A stretch of DNA of 64,000 nt from an uncultured Aquimarina sp. GTDB taxonomy: Bacteria; Bacteroidota; Bacteroidia; Flavobacteriales; Flavobacteriaceae. The stretch lies in contig CANLRN010000002.1 of the NCBI GenBank assembly GCA_947493495.1, forward strand, positions 62,001-126,000, in the 5' to 3' direction. The position numbers were made by a program, and so were the translations under genes. The number at the start of each line of letters is the position of its first letter. The stretch's first letter is position 1. Positions 54,786 to 64,000 of this stretch are shown here, piece by piece. Under the pieces are notes generated by a model that worked only from the letters and a program-made list of their open reading frames with translations, was not told where the DNA came from and did no database searches.

Positions 54786-56687
54786 ATGCAATCCACTAAA
54801 TTATTTGTATTCGGTATTATTTTTATTTTATTTTTTAACATCTCGTGTACTCAGAAAAAAGAAGCTTCTATATTAGATAATACAGAAATTAGTACTGATA
54901 AAACTTCAGAAGAAAATACATATTCTGTAAAAAACAATTACAACAAGCAAGAAATAGATATCCTAATGCGGGATGGGATTAAATTGCATACGACCATATA
55001 TACCCCAAAAGATACAAGCAAACAATATCCGATATTGATGCAACGAACTCCATATAGCTCTAATCCCTATGGAGAAGATCAATATAGATCTAAAATTGGT
55101 CCTAACGAATTTTTGATGAAAGAAGGAAATATTATCGTATATCAAGATGTACGTGGTCGATGGATGAGTGAAGGTGTATATGATAATATGAGAGCGTATA
55201 TTCCTAATAAAAAGGATAAAGAATTCGATGAGGCGAGTGATACATATGATACTATAGAATGGCTAGTAAACAATGTAGAAAACAATAATGGAAAAGTTGG
55301 GATTTGGGGGATTTCATATCCTGGTTTTTATACTACCTATTCATTATTAGACGCACATCCTGCATTAAAGGCCGCTTCTCCCCAGGCTTGTATAGGAGAT
55401 TTCTTTTTTGATGATTTCCATCATAATGGTGCTTTTTTATTGAGTTATTGGAGAGTGACAGCACTCTTCGGAAGTGAAAAAACAACACCTGTGTCAGAAC
55501 CGTGGTATTCATTTGCTGAACTACCTACTAAGGATCAATATCAATTTTTCTTAGACGTAGGTCCTCTAAGTAATTTAGATAAATATTATGGAGAGGATAA
55601 TGTATTTTGGAATCAGTTAAAAGAACATCCTAATTATGATGAGTTCTGGCAAAAAAGAGGGATTATTCAACATTTGAAAGATATAAAACCAGCCGTTATG
55701 GTAGTTGGTGGGCTGTTTGATGCAGAAGATTTATACGGACCTTTCGAGACTTATGAACATATAGAAAAAAACAGTACTAATTATAACATTATGGTTTTTG
55801 GTCCTTGGAGTCACGGAGATTGGTCAAGAACTAATAAGCGCCAAGCGATAGGAAATGTATATTTTGGAGATGATATTTCCTTAGATTTTCAGAAAAATGT
55901 AGAGACTAAATTTTTTAATCATTTTCTAAAAGGTACAGGAGATACAAATACCGACTTATCCGAAATTAGGATTTTTGATACCGGTAAAAAAGAATGGAAT
56001 ACATTCGATCAATGGCCAACAAAAAATGTAAAGAAAAAAACAATGTACCTTTCTGAAGGAGGATTAGCAGAAGGTTCAGGCGATGGATTTTCAGAATTTG
56101 TAAGTGATCCTAAAAAACCAGTTCCCTACTCAGAAGATATAAAGGTGGTATTTACACCGCGAAAATATATGACAGATGATCAGCGCTTTGCTGCACGTCG
56201 CCCAGATGTATTGGTCTATGAAACACCAGTACTTACAGAAGATATGACATTATCTGGAGAAGTAATGGCTAAGTTAAAAGTTGCCACTTCTGGGACTGAT
56301 GCAGATTGGGTGGTAAAACTGATAGATGTATATTCTGGAGATGAAGAAGATACAGAAGAGACACAAGAATATCTAAAAATGTCTAATTATCACCTCATGG
56401 TGAGAAGTGAAGTATTACGAGGAAAATTTAGAAATAGCTTTAGTACACCCGAAGCTTTTATCCCTAATAAGAAAACGGATGTCACTATAAAACTCCAAGA
56501 TGTACACCATACGTTTAAGAAAGGGCATAAAATGCAAATTCAAGTACAAAGCACCTGGTTTCCTTTGATAGACATAAATCCACAGAAATTTGTGCCTAAT
56601 ATCTTCAAAGCAAAGGCAGAAGATTTTAAAAAACAAACTCATAAAATATTCCATGATTCTTCTATAGAAGTTCTTGTTTCAAAATAA
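54786..56687 (+). CDS. CocE/NonD family alpha/beta hydrolase (lipoprotein)
   Basis: This 633-residue hydrolase has a signal ending FFNISC, so it is probably a periplasmic or outer-membrane lipoprotein. The alpha/beta domain has YQDVRGRWMSEG, WGISYPGFYT with nucleophile Ser177 in GxSYxG, and FGPWSHGDWS with the likely catalytic His. The C-terminal jelly roll (about 450-633; PVLTEDMTLSGEVMAKLKV, DWVVKLIDVYSGD) is the X-Pro dipeptidyl-peptidase C-terminal domain. The family includes cocaine esterase, glutaryl-7-ACA acylase and dipeptidyl peptidases. It precedes the DUF885 peptidase gene by 31 bp on the same strand. Confidence 0.93.
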   Translation: MQSTKLFVFGIIFILFFNISCTQKKEASILDNTEISTDKTSEENTYSVKNNYNKQEIDILMRDGIKLHTTIYTPKDTSKQYPILMQRTPYSSNPYGEDQYRSKIGPNEFLMKEGNIIVYQDVRGRWMSEGVYDNMRAYIPNKKDKEFDEASDTYDTIEWLVNNVENNNGKVGIWGISYPGFYTTYSLLDAHPALKAASPQACIGDFFFDDFHHNGAFLLSYWRVTALFGSEKTTPVSEPWYSFAELPTKDQYQFFLDVGPLSNLDKYYGEDNVFWNQLKEHPNYDEFWQKRGIIQHLKDIKPAVMVVGGLFDAEDLYGPFETYEHIEKNSTNYNIMVFGPWSHGDWSRTNKRQAIGNVYFGDDISLDFQKNVETKFFNHFLKGTGDTNTDLSEIRIFDTGKKEWNTFDQWPTKNVKKKTMYLSEGGLAEGSGDGFSEFVSDPKKPVPYSEDIKVVFTPRKYMTDDQRFAARRPDVLVYETPVLTEDMTLSGEVMAKLKVATSGTDADWVVKLIDVYSGDEEDTEETQEYLKMSNYHLMVRSEVLRGKFRNSFSTPEAFIPNKKTDVTIKLQDVHHTFKKGHKMQIQVQSTWFPLIDINPQKFVPNIFKAKAEDFKKQTHKIFHDSSIEVLVSK

Positions 56688-56718
56688 TAATTAGCTAACC
56701 TTTTTTTAAATAGAAAAT

Positions 56719-58569
56719 ATGAGTACGTCAAAATTCAATATATTTATTTTTTCTTCTTTTTTTGTAATATATAGTAGTTGTAAACAAGAAATTAAACCAG
56801 TAGTACCTGTAGTATCCGAAGAACAACTAATAGAAGAAAGTTCAAAAAAATTGAATGATTGGTTCGAAACTCAATTTCAAGATGATCTCTCAGACTCCCC
56901 AATGTCACAAACATATATGGGGATAAAAACCGAAGATTATAGTAAATGGGATGATATTTCTTCTAAAAAAGCAGTAAAAGATCTCGAAAAAGCTAAAAAA
57001 CGATTGGCGTATCTAAAAGATTCTGTAGATATTTCTCTACTTGATACTGCTACAGCTTTGAGTTATACGTTAATGAAACAAGATGTTGAAAACCAAATAG
57101 ATGATTTTCAATATCGTTTATACAATTATCCTGTAAACCAAATGCGAGGTTTGCAATCATCTATTCCAGCTTTTTTAATCAATATGCATAAGATAGAAAA
57201 TAAAAGCGATGCAAAAGCGTATATTTCTAGATTACAAGGAATAAAACCATTGTTTTCTCAATTAATCGAAAATATTAAAATACGAGAAAAAAATGGAGTC
57301 GTTCCTCCAAAATTTGTTTTTGCAAGAGCATTGAGTGATAGTAGAAATCTCATCACAGGAGTACCATTTGATGAATCTAATAAGGAAAGTACTTTGTTAA
57401 AAGACTTTAAAAGTAAAATCACTAAATTAGAATTTACAGAAGAAGAAATTACTAGTTTAATTACTGAAGCGAAGAGCGCCTTACTGGATAGTGTAAAACC
57501 TGCGTATGATCATTTGATTACGATGCTTCAAGATCAAGAACAAAGAGCTACTGCCGATGATGGAGTATGGAAATTTCCTAAAGGCGATGCGTTTTATAAC
57601 AATGCACTAAAACGCACTACTACGACAAATATGACCGCAGAAGAAATCCATCAATTAGGATTGAATGAAGTTGCTAGGATTCATCAGGAAATGAGAGATA
57701 TAATGAAGCAAGTTAAGTATGAAGGGATGCTACAAGACTTTTTTATTTATATGAAAGAGGATAAACAATTTTATTATACCAATGATGAAAAAGGAAAAGC
57801 TAGTTACCTAAGAGAAGCAGTTGCGCTTATTGATACTATGAAATCTAAATTAGACACGCTTTTTTTAACCAAGCCTAAAGCTGATATTATTGTTAAGGCT
57901 GTAGAACCTTTTAGAGAAAAGAATGCAGGAAAAGCATTTTATCAAAGAGGCACACCAGACGGATCAAGACCAGGTACATATTATGCAAATTTGTATGACA
58001 TGCGAGCAATGCCAATCTATCAAATGGAAGCCTTAGCGTATCATGAAGGAATCCCAGGACATCATATGCAACGTTCTATAGCTCTTGAATTGGAAGATAT
58101 TCCTAAATTCAGAAAATTTGGGGGATATACAGCATACACTGAAGGTTGGGGGTTGTATACCGAATTACTACCGAAGGAAATAGGAATGTATAAAGACCCC
58201 TACTCAGATTTCGGGCGGCTAGCAATGGAGTTATGGAGAGCATGTCGTTTGGTAGTTGATACAGGGATACATACTAAGAAGTGGAGTAGAGAAGAAGGAA
58301 TCAAATATTATACAGATAATACTCCAAATGCAGAAAGTGATGCCATAAAAATGGTAGAAAGACATATCGTAATGCCGAGTCAAGCTACAGCATATAAAAT
58401 AGGAATGAATAAAATTCTAATGTTGCGAGAAGGAGCTAAACAAAAATTAGGCGAAGCTTTTGATATTAAAGAATTTCATGATGTTGTTCTTACCAATGGA
58501 GCTGTTCCTCTTACTATATTAGAAGAATTAATAGATCAATGGATCGCAAGTAAAAGCCCTCAATCATAA
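56719..58569 (+). CDS. DUF885 family zinc-peptidase-like lipoprotein
   Basis: This 616-residue protein has a signal ending IYSSC and a helical body. The metallopeptidase-like motif YHEGIPGHHMQR has H442, E443 and H448-H449. A downstream YTAYTEGWGLYTELLPKE provides the second Glu typical of the family. The DUF885 family groups with M32-like carboxypeptidases; peptide or peptidoglycan substrates are possible. It follows the CocE/NonD gene by 31 bp, so the two secreted hydrolases may be cotranscribed. Confidence 0.92.
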   Translation: MSTSKFNIFIFSSFFVIYSSCKQEIKPVVPVVSEEQLIEESSKKLNDWFETQFQDDLSDSPMSQTYMGIKTEDYSKWDDISSKKAVKDLEKAKKRLAYLKDSVDISLLDTATALSYTLMKQDVENQIDDFQYRLYNYPVNQMRGLQSSIPAFLINMHKIENKSDAKAYISRLQGIKPLFSQLIENIKIREKNGVVPPKFVFARALSDSRNLITGVPFDESNKESTLLKDFKSKITKLEFTEEEITSLITEAKSALLDSVKPAYDHLITMLQDQEQRATADDGVWKFPKGDAFYNNALKRTTTTNMTAEEIHQLGLNEVARIHQEMRDIMKQVKYEGMLQDFFIYMKEDKQFYYTNDEKGKASYLREAVALIDTMKSKLDTLFLTKPKADIIVKAVEPFREKNAGKAFYQRGTPDGSRPGTYYANLYDMRAMPIYQMEALAYHEGIPGHHMQRSIALELEDIPKFRKFGGYTAYTEGWGLYTELLPKEIGMYKDPYSDFGRLAMELWRACRLVVDTGIHTKKWSREEGIKYYTDNTPNAESDAIKMVERHIVMPSQATAYKIGMNKILMLREGAKQKLGEAFDIKEFHDVVLTNGAVPLTILEELIDQWIASKSPQS

Positions 58570-58652
58570 AAACATAAAAAAGAATTTTTAATATATTTAA
58601 AAATTATATAAACATTGCCTTATTTTCGATGTTCAGTTTGGCTTCTTCTTTG

Positions 58653-58660
58653 TATTTTTG
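58653..58660 (+). promoter_or_regulatory. predicted -7 promoter box of pyrG
   Basis: TATTTTTG matches TAnnTTTG and would start transcription about 33 nt before the pyrG ATG. The nearest TTTG upstream (58637-58640) is closer than usual, so the -33 box is uncertain. Confidence 0.4.
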
Positions 58661-58693
58661 CGCAAAATTGTAGTACCACAACGAATTAGGTGA

Positions 58694-60337
<1,644 letters not shown>

Positions 60338-60391
60338 TCTAATTGGCTAGAAAATTGACAATAACATAAATATACAGTAATAATAAATTAG

Positions 60392-60426
60392 AAAGCCTTT
60401 CTGATATCTCAGACAAAGGTTTTTTT
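60392..60426 (+). terminator. terminator between pyrG and yidC
   Basis: GCCTTTCTGA and TCAGACAAAGG form a hairpin with a TATC loop and one bulge, followed by seven T. It ends only about 12 bp before the yidC ATG, so it might act as an attenuator. Confidence 0.65.
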
Positions 60427-60438
60427 ATACACGTATCA

Positions 60439-62325
60439 ATGGAAGAAAAAAAATTTGATCTCAATACAGTAATTGGTTTTATTTTAATTTTTGGGATTTT
60501 TGGAGTAATGATGTATATGAATCAACCTACTCCAGAAGAGATAGAAGCTGCAGAAAAAGAAAAACAAGAACAATTAGAAGTAGCTAAAGAAGTAAACCAA
60601 GAACAGCAAATAAATACCCAAGAAAGTAAAGCCATTGTTGCAAACCCTCAAGATTCTCTTGCAATGGAATCAGCCAAAGCACAATTAGGAGCCTTTGCAT
60701 ATGCTGCTAGTTTACCATCTGCAATAGACACGTTTACTAAAATAGAGAATGAAGTTTTAAGTCTGAAAATTAATAATAGAGGAGGATATATAGAAGAAGC
60801 ATTGCTCAAAAATTTTAAAACCTACGACTCCGTTCCTTTATATATTATAAAAGATGGTAAAAATGCATCTTTTAATTTAAATTTTGGAACAACCGATAAT
60901 AGAATACTCAATACAAAAGATTTGTTTTTTGAGCCTACTCTCTCTAAGAATGGAGAGAATACCATCTTATCTATGAAATTGAAAGTTTCTGAATCTCAAT
61001 TTTTAGAATATAGATATGAGATGCAGCCTAATGAATATATGGTAGATTTTTCTATCCGGTCACAGGGATTACAACAAGTTTTTAATAGTAGTCAAGCCAT
61101 TACTTTAGATTGGAAATTACAAGCAATCAGACAGGCCAAAAGTGCTTCTTATGCCAACAGATATACAGATATTCATTATGAATATGGAGGTGATAAAGAT
61201 GATTATACGGGGCAAGGAGATTTTGATGAAGATACAGAAGAACAAGTTAGTTGGATTGGTTTTAAACAACATTTCTTTACCTCTGTTTTATTAACAGATA
61301 CACCGTTTAAAACGGCAACCATGACATCTAAAAATGTTGCTAGTACTAGTGAGTTAGATGATAAAGATATAAAAGTAACGAAAGAGTTCGCTAGTACTAT
61401 ACCCTTGGAACTACAGGGAGGAGAATTAAGCTACAGTATGGATTGGTATTATGGCCCTACTGATTATAAGATTCTAAATGCATACGATAGAAATTTAGAT
61501 GAAATCGTTCCATTAGGGTGGGGGATTTTTGGATTTATAAACAGATATATATTTATTCCATTTTTTGGCTTCTTAAGTGGATTTTTAGCCCCAGGAATTG
61601 CTATTGTAGTGATGACAATAATTGTTCGTATCGTACTATCTCCTGTAACCTATAAATCATATGTGTCTCAAGCAAAAATGAAAATACTTAAGCCTGAGAT
61701 AGCAGAGATAGGAGAGAAATATAAGGACAATGCTATGAAAAAACAGCAAGAGACCATGGCATTGTATAGCAAAGCAGGAGCTAGTCCAATGAGTGGTTGT
61801 TTACCTGCTTTAATGCAGATTCCAGTGTTTTATGCATTGTTTAATTTCTTTCCGAGTGCATTTGATTTAAGACAGAAAAGCTTTTTATGGGCAGATGATT
61901 TATCTAGTTATGATGCAATAGCGACCTTACCTTTTGAGATACCATTCTATGGAGATCATATTAGTTTGTTTCCAATATTAGCATCGATAGCAATTTTTAT
62001 TTATATGATGATGACTACAGGACAGACGATGCAGACGCAACAACCAGGGATGCCTAATATGAAATTTATTATGTATCTGTCTCCATTGATGATGTTGATT
62101 TTCTTTAATAATTATGCCAGTGGATTATCATTGTATTATTTTATTTCGAATTTAATTACGATAGGAATAATGTTAGTAATTAAGAATGTGATTATTGATG
62201 AGGATAAAATACATGCTAAAATACAAGAGAATAAGAAAAAGCCTAAAAAACAAGGCAAGTTCCAAAAGAAAATGAAAGAATTGATGGAACAAGCAGAGCA
62301 ACAACAAAAAATAAGAAAAAAGTAA
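60439..62325 (+). CDS. yidC: membrane protein insertase YidC
   Basis: This 628-residue inner-membrane insertase helps fold membrane proteins with or without Sec. After the first helix (VIGFILIFGIFGVMMYM) comes a long periplasmic beta domain (about residues 80-350). The conserved core follows: the insertase region from about 365 with ITYK-like SPVTYKSYVSQAKMK, then LPALMQIPVFYALFNFF, and the final helices with LYYFISNLITIGIM. A basic C-terminal tail (KKKPKKQGKFQKKMKE) can contact ribosomes. It carries its own strong terminator downstream. The pyrG-yidC order fits Bacteroidota. Confidence 0.97.
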   Translation: MEEKKFDLNTVIGFILIFGIFGVMMYMNQPTPEEIEAAEKEKQEQLEVAKEVNQEQQINTQESKAIVANPQDSLAMESAKAQLGAFAYAASLPSAIDTFTKIENEVLSLKINNRGGYIEEALLKNFKTYDSVPLYIIKDGKNASFNLNFGTTDNRILNTKDLFFEPTLSKNGENTILSMKLKVSESQFLEYRYEMQPNEYMVDFSIRSQGLQQVFNSSQAITLDWKLQAIRQAKSASYANRYTDIHYEYGGDKDDYTGQGDFDEDTEEQVSWIGFKQHFFTSVLLTDTPFKTATMTSKNVASTSELDDKDIKVTKEFASTIPLELQGGELSYSMDWYYGPTDYKILNAYDRNLDEIVPLGWGIFGFINRYIFIPFFGFLSGFLAPGIAIVVMTIIVRIVLSPVTYKSYVSQAKMKILKPEIAEIGEKYKDNAMKKQQETMALYSKAGASPMSGCLPALMQIPVFYALFNFFPSAFDLRQKSFLWADDLSSYDAIATLPFEIPFYGDHISLFPILASIAIFIYMMMTTGQTMQTQQPGMPNMKFIMYLSPLMMLIFFNNYASGLSLYYFISNLITIGIMLVIKNVIIDEDKIHAKIQENKKKPKKQGKFQKKMKELMEQAEQQQKIRKK

Positions 62326-62340
62326 AAAGAAAGAAGTAAA

Positions 62341-62371
62341 AAAGCCTCATTTTGTTTATAAATGAGGCTTT
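62341..62371. terminator. bidirectional terminator between yidC and the FAS1 gene
   Basis: AAAGCCTCATTT and AAATGAGGCTTT are perfect 12-bp arms around TGTTTAT, with a T-run on one side and an A-run on the other. It serves both convergent genes. Confidence 0.9.
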
Positions 62372-62393
62372 TTTTTATCTCTTTTTTTATTAT

Positions 62394-63383
62394 TTATCTA
62401 CCTCCGGTAGAAAGTATAGGTTGTAATAAAACAGTATCTATTGCGTGGATAACACCATTAGTTGCTTGAATATCTGTAGCAATTATAGTACTTACATTCG
62501 CTGGGTCTGATCCATCAGAAACAGTCTTAGCAGTAGCATCTACAGATACTTCCCCACCTAGAGTAGTCACTTCTCCATCAGTTAAGTCGGCTTCTGTAAC
62601 ATTAGCACCAGAAATTACATGGAGATTCAAAGCAGTTTGTAATGCCATCTCTGGGATATCACCAGGTACAGTCCAAGTAGGATCAGTAGCCAGTAGCGTA
62701 TCAAAAGCGGCGTTGTTAGGAGCAAGTATCGTAAATGGGCCATCTCCTTGTAAAGTAGTAACATAATCAAAATTATGAGCGGTCAATGCTTCTACAAGTC
62801 TAGAAAAATTAGGATCAGCAGTAGCAAACGTAGTAACATCTGGTAGACCAATCACTGCATCTATTTTATGTATAATACCATTAGATGCTCTAATATCTGC
62901 CATAGTGACTGCTGGGCCTCCATTAAAGATAACTCCATCAGAAGTATTATAATACATACTGATAGCGGCTCCATTAGGTCCAACAGCAGCAGCAGTTGGT
63001 ATGTATCCTGCGCTATTAGAAATTAAAGCTGCAGATGTAACTTCTCCAGGGATGACATGATTTAATAATATTTGCTGTAATGCATCAGTTGGCACAGCAG
63101 AAATATCTGCATATCCATTATCAGTTAGAAATGCTTCCATAGCAGTATTAGTAGGAGCCAAAACAGTAAAAGGTCCAGTACCATTAAGAATAGAGACTAA
63201 ATCTCCATCAGCAGCTCCAAGTGCTGCGACCAGAAGGGATAAATCTGAATCTGTAGTGGCAGTTTCTACAATATTAGTAGAAGGGATAACAACATCTCCG
63301 TCATCATCGTTACTACATGAGGTAATGTTTGTAATCAATATAGCAATGAATGCTACACGGATAATTTTTGAAATAATTTTCAT
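62394..63383 (-). CDS. lipoprotein with two fasciclin (FAS1) domains
   Basis: This 329-residue protein has a lipoprotein signal ending ITNITSC. It has two FAS1 domains, at about residues 40-185 and 190-325. Each shows the FAS1 marks: DGDLVSILNGTGPFTVLAPTN and ALQQILLNHVIPGEV in the first, then TLQGDGPFTILAPNNAAFD and ALQTALNLHVISGANVTEADL in the second. Each ends in an IHxIDxVL motif. FAS1 domains mediate adhesion. It should sit on the cell surface or in the periplasm. Confidence 0.94.
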   Translation of the reverse strand: MKIISKIIRVAFIAILITNITSCSNDDDGDVVIPSTNIVETATTDSDLSLLVAALGAADGDLVSILNGTGPFTVLAPTNTAMEAFLTDNGYADISAVPTDALQQILLNHVIPGEVTSAALISNSAGYIPTAAAVGPNGAAISMYYNTSDGVIFNGGPAVTMADIRASNGIIHKIDAVIGLPDVTTFATADPNFSRLVEALTAHNFDYVTTLQGDGPFTILAPNNAAFDTLLATDPTWTVPGDIPEMALQTALNLHVISGANVTEADLTDGEVTTLGGEVSVDATAKTVSDGSDPANVSTIIATDIQATNGVIHAIDTVLLQPILSTGGR

Positions 63384-63807
63384 ACTTTTTGATTTTTAAT
63401 AATAAAGTTTGTTCGATGTGTCGAACGGTAGCTGAGTTTTATATATTTCCATAAAGTTGTTAAACTAAAGTTAACAGAATGCATTTTTAATATATCCATG
63501 CTATTTTTTTAGAAACCTTAATGTTTTTTTTGTAGGATTGATCAATACAATGTTAGTGCTTTACAGAGTTTAGTAGACACACATAATTAGCTAATAGCTT
63601 AAGAAATTAAAATATTGCATAAAAAATATCGTTTCAGATAATTGTATAAAAATTGCTAGATCATTATGCTATACATCTTATTTTTTTGATTTATGTATAT
63701 TTATGTTTTCTAAATGGTACACTTTTTGGATATAGAATTAATGAATGCCAAATTAATTGAACCGTAATTTTTTAGGTAATGAATATTGTCTTAAACTAAA
63801 TATAATT
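63384..63807. other. intergenic region before the last gene
   Basis: This 424-bp AT-rich gap separates the divergent FAS1 and MORN genes. Apart from the short inverted repeat near the FAS1 start, I see no clear feature. Confidence 0.4.
63411..63426. promoter_or_regulatory. inverted repeat in the FAS1 gene leader
   Basis: GTTCGA-TGTG-TCGAAC has perfect 6-bp arms, about 28 bp upstream of the FAS1 start codon. It may be an operator or leader hairpin; no regulator is known. Confidence 0.35.
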
Positions 63808-64000
63808 ATGCAGTATAGAATAGTATGTTTTATTTTTTTAATGAGTTCCTGTATCAGTGTTGCTCAAGAATTTAACGCATTGGATTCTGAAGGCAAACGC
63901 CATGGCAAATGGAAAAAAAAATATGAAGGCACAAATCAATTACGATATGAAGGGACTTTTGATCACGGAAAAGAAGTAGGAACGTTTAAGTTTTATAAAC
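63808..64000 (+). CDS. MORN-repeat secreted protein, partial at the window edge
   Basis: An ATG at 63808 opens a frame that runs past the end. A signal peptide (MQYRIVCFIFLMSSCISVAQ) leads into a first MORN-type unit: EGKRHGKWKKKYEGTNQLRY, then EGTFDHGKEVGTFKFY. The family is the YwqK-like MORN proteins. No toxin gene is visible. It resembles the 6302 MORN gene in repeat type but differs in sequence. Downstream context is outside the window. Confidence 0.8.
   Translation, partial: MQYRIVCFIFLMSSCISVAQEFNALDSEGKRHGKWKKKYEGTNQLRYEGTFDHGKEVGTFKFYK

Noticed and set aside
54670-54876. Small open frame upstream of the CocE/NonD gene
   Set aside because: It overlaps the clear lipoprotein signal of the real gene in another frame and shows no family-like sequence.

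Overview
The window is low-GC DNA from a member of the Bacteroidota, almost certainly a marine Flavobacteriaceae and perhaps Aquimarina-like (genus is inference). Three things point there: secreted proteins ending in type A type IX secretion (T9SS) sorting domains (9144-10925, 50795-54010), many short-signal lipoproteins, and promoter -7 boxes of the TAnnTTTG type. A secreted GH16 agarase-like enzyme at the left edge suggests use of red-algal polysaccharide. I saw no rRNA, tRNA, CRISPR array, prophage or intact insertion sequence. Most genes are ordinary chromosomal genes.

Layout. 1-9 kb: partial GH16 enzyme, NTF2-like protein, dnaK, then a leftward cluster (ACP phosphodiesterase, MORN lipoprotein, gamma-glutamyltranspeptidase, small membrane protein) and rightward glmM. 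9-14 kb: LRR T9SS protein, lipid A-type acyltransferase, rhomboid protease, TlpA-like thioredoxin lipoprotein. 14-23.6 kb: GAF-like protein, HD plus Pycsar-effector-like membrane protein, a giant metallophosphatase/kinase-like/Omp85 protein, GNAT, beta-propeller lipoprotein, Nudix. 23.7-28.5 kb: an acetate uptake and activation operon (DUF4212, sodium:solute symporter, acs) followed by a decayed gene. 28.7-34.8 kb: GNAT, beta-helix lipoprotein, lpdA, a 940-bp repeat-rich gap, aldo/keto reductase, tandem CDGSH protein. 35-43 kb: lipocalin-like lipoprotein, PNPOx-like flavoprotein, DUF3179, ABC exporter, a metallo-beta-lactamase remnant, and a leftward operon starting with a DEAD-box helicase. 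43-50.6 kb: Cys-rich lipoprotein, FMN reductase, pabB, sigma-like protein, tilS, dsbD-like gene, IS110 remnant. 50.8-64 kb: M36 metalloprotease, CocE/NonD hydrolase, DUF885 peptidase, pyrG, yidC, double-FAS1 lipoprotein, and a partial MORN lipoprotein.

The most unusual content lies in two places. (1) The 14.3-21.6 kb block holds an HD-PycTM protein with no cyclase beside it. It is head-to-head with a metallophosphatase/kinase-like/Omp85 fusion and stop-to-stop with a GAF-like protein. (2) A family of dispersed intergenic palindromes shares a TAGCTA-centred core with variable self-complementary arms, in long (with core) and short (core lost) forms. They cluster in 32.6-33.4 kb. There, a separate MITE-like element has inserted into one of them and left a 10-bp target duplication.
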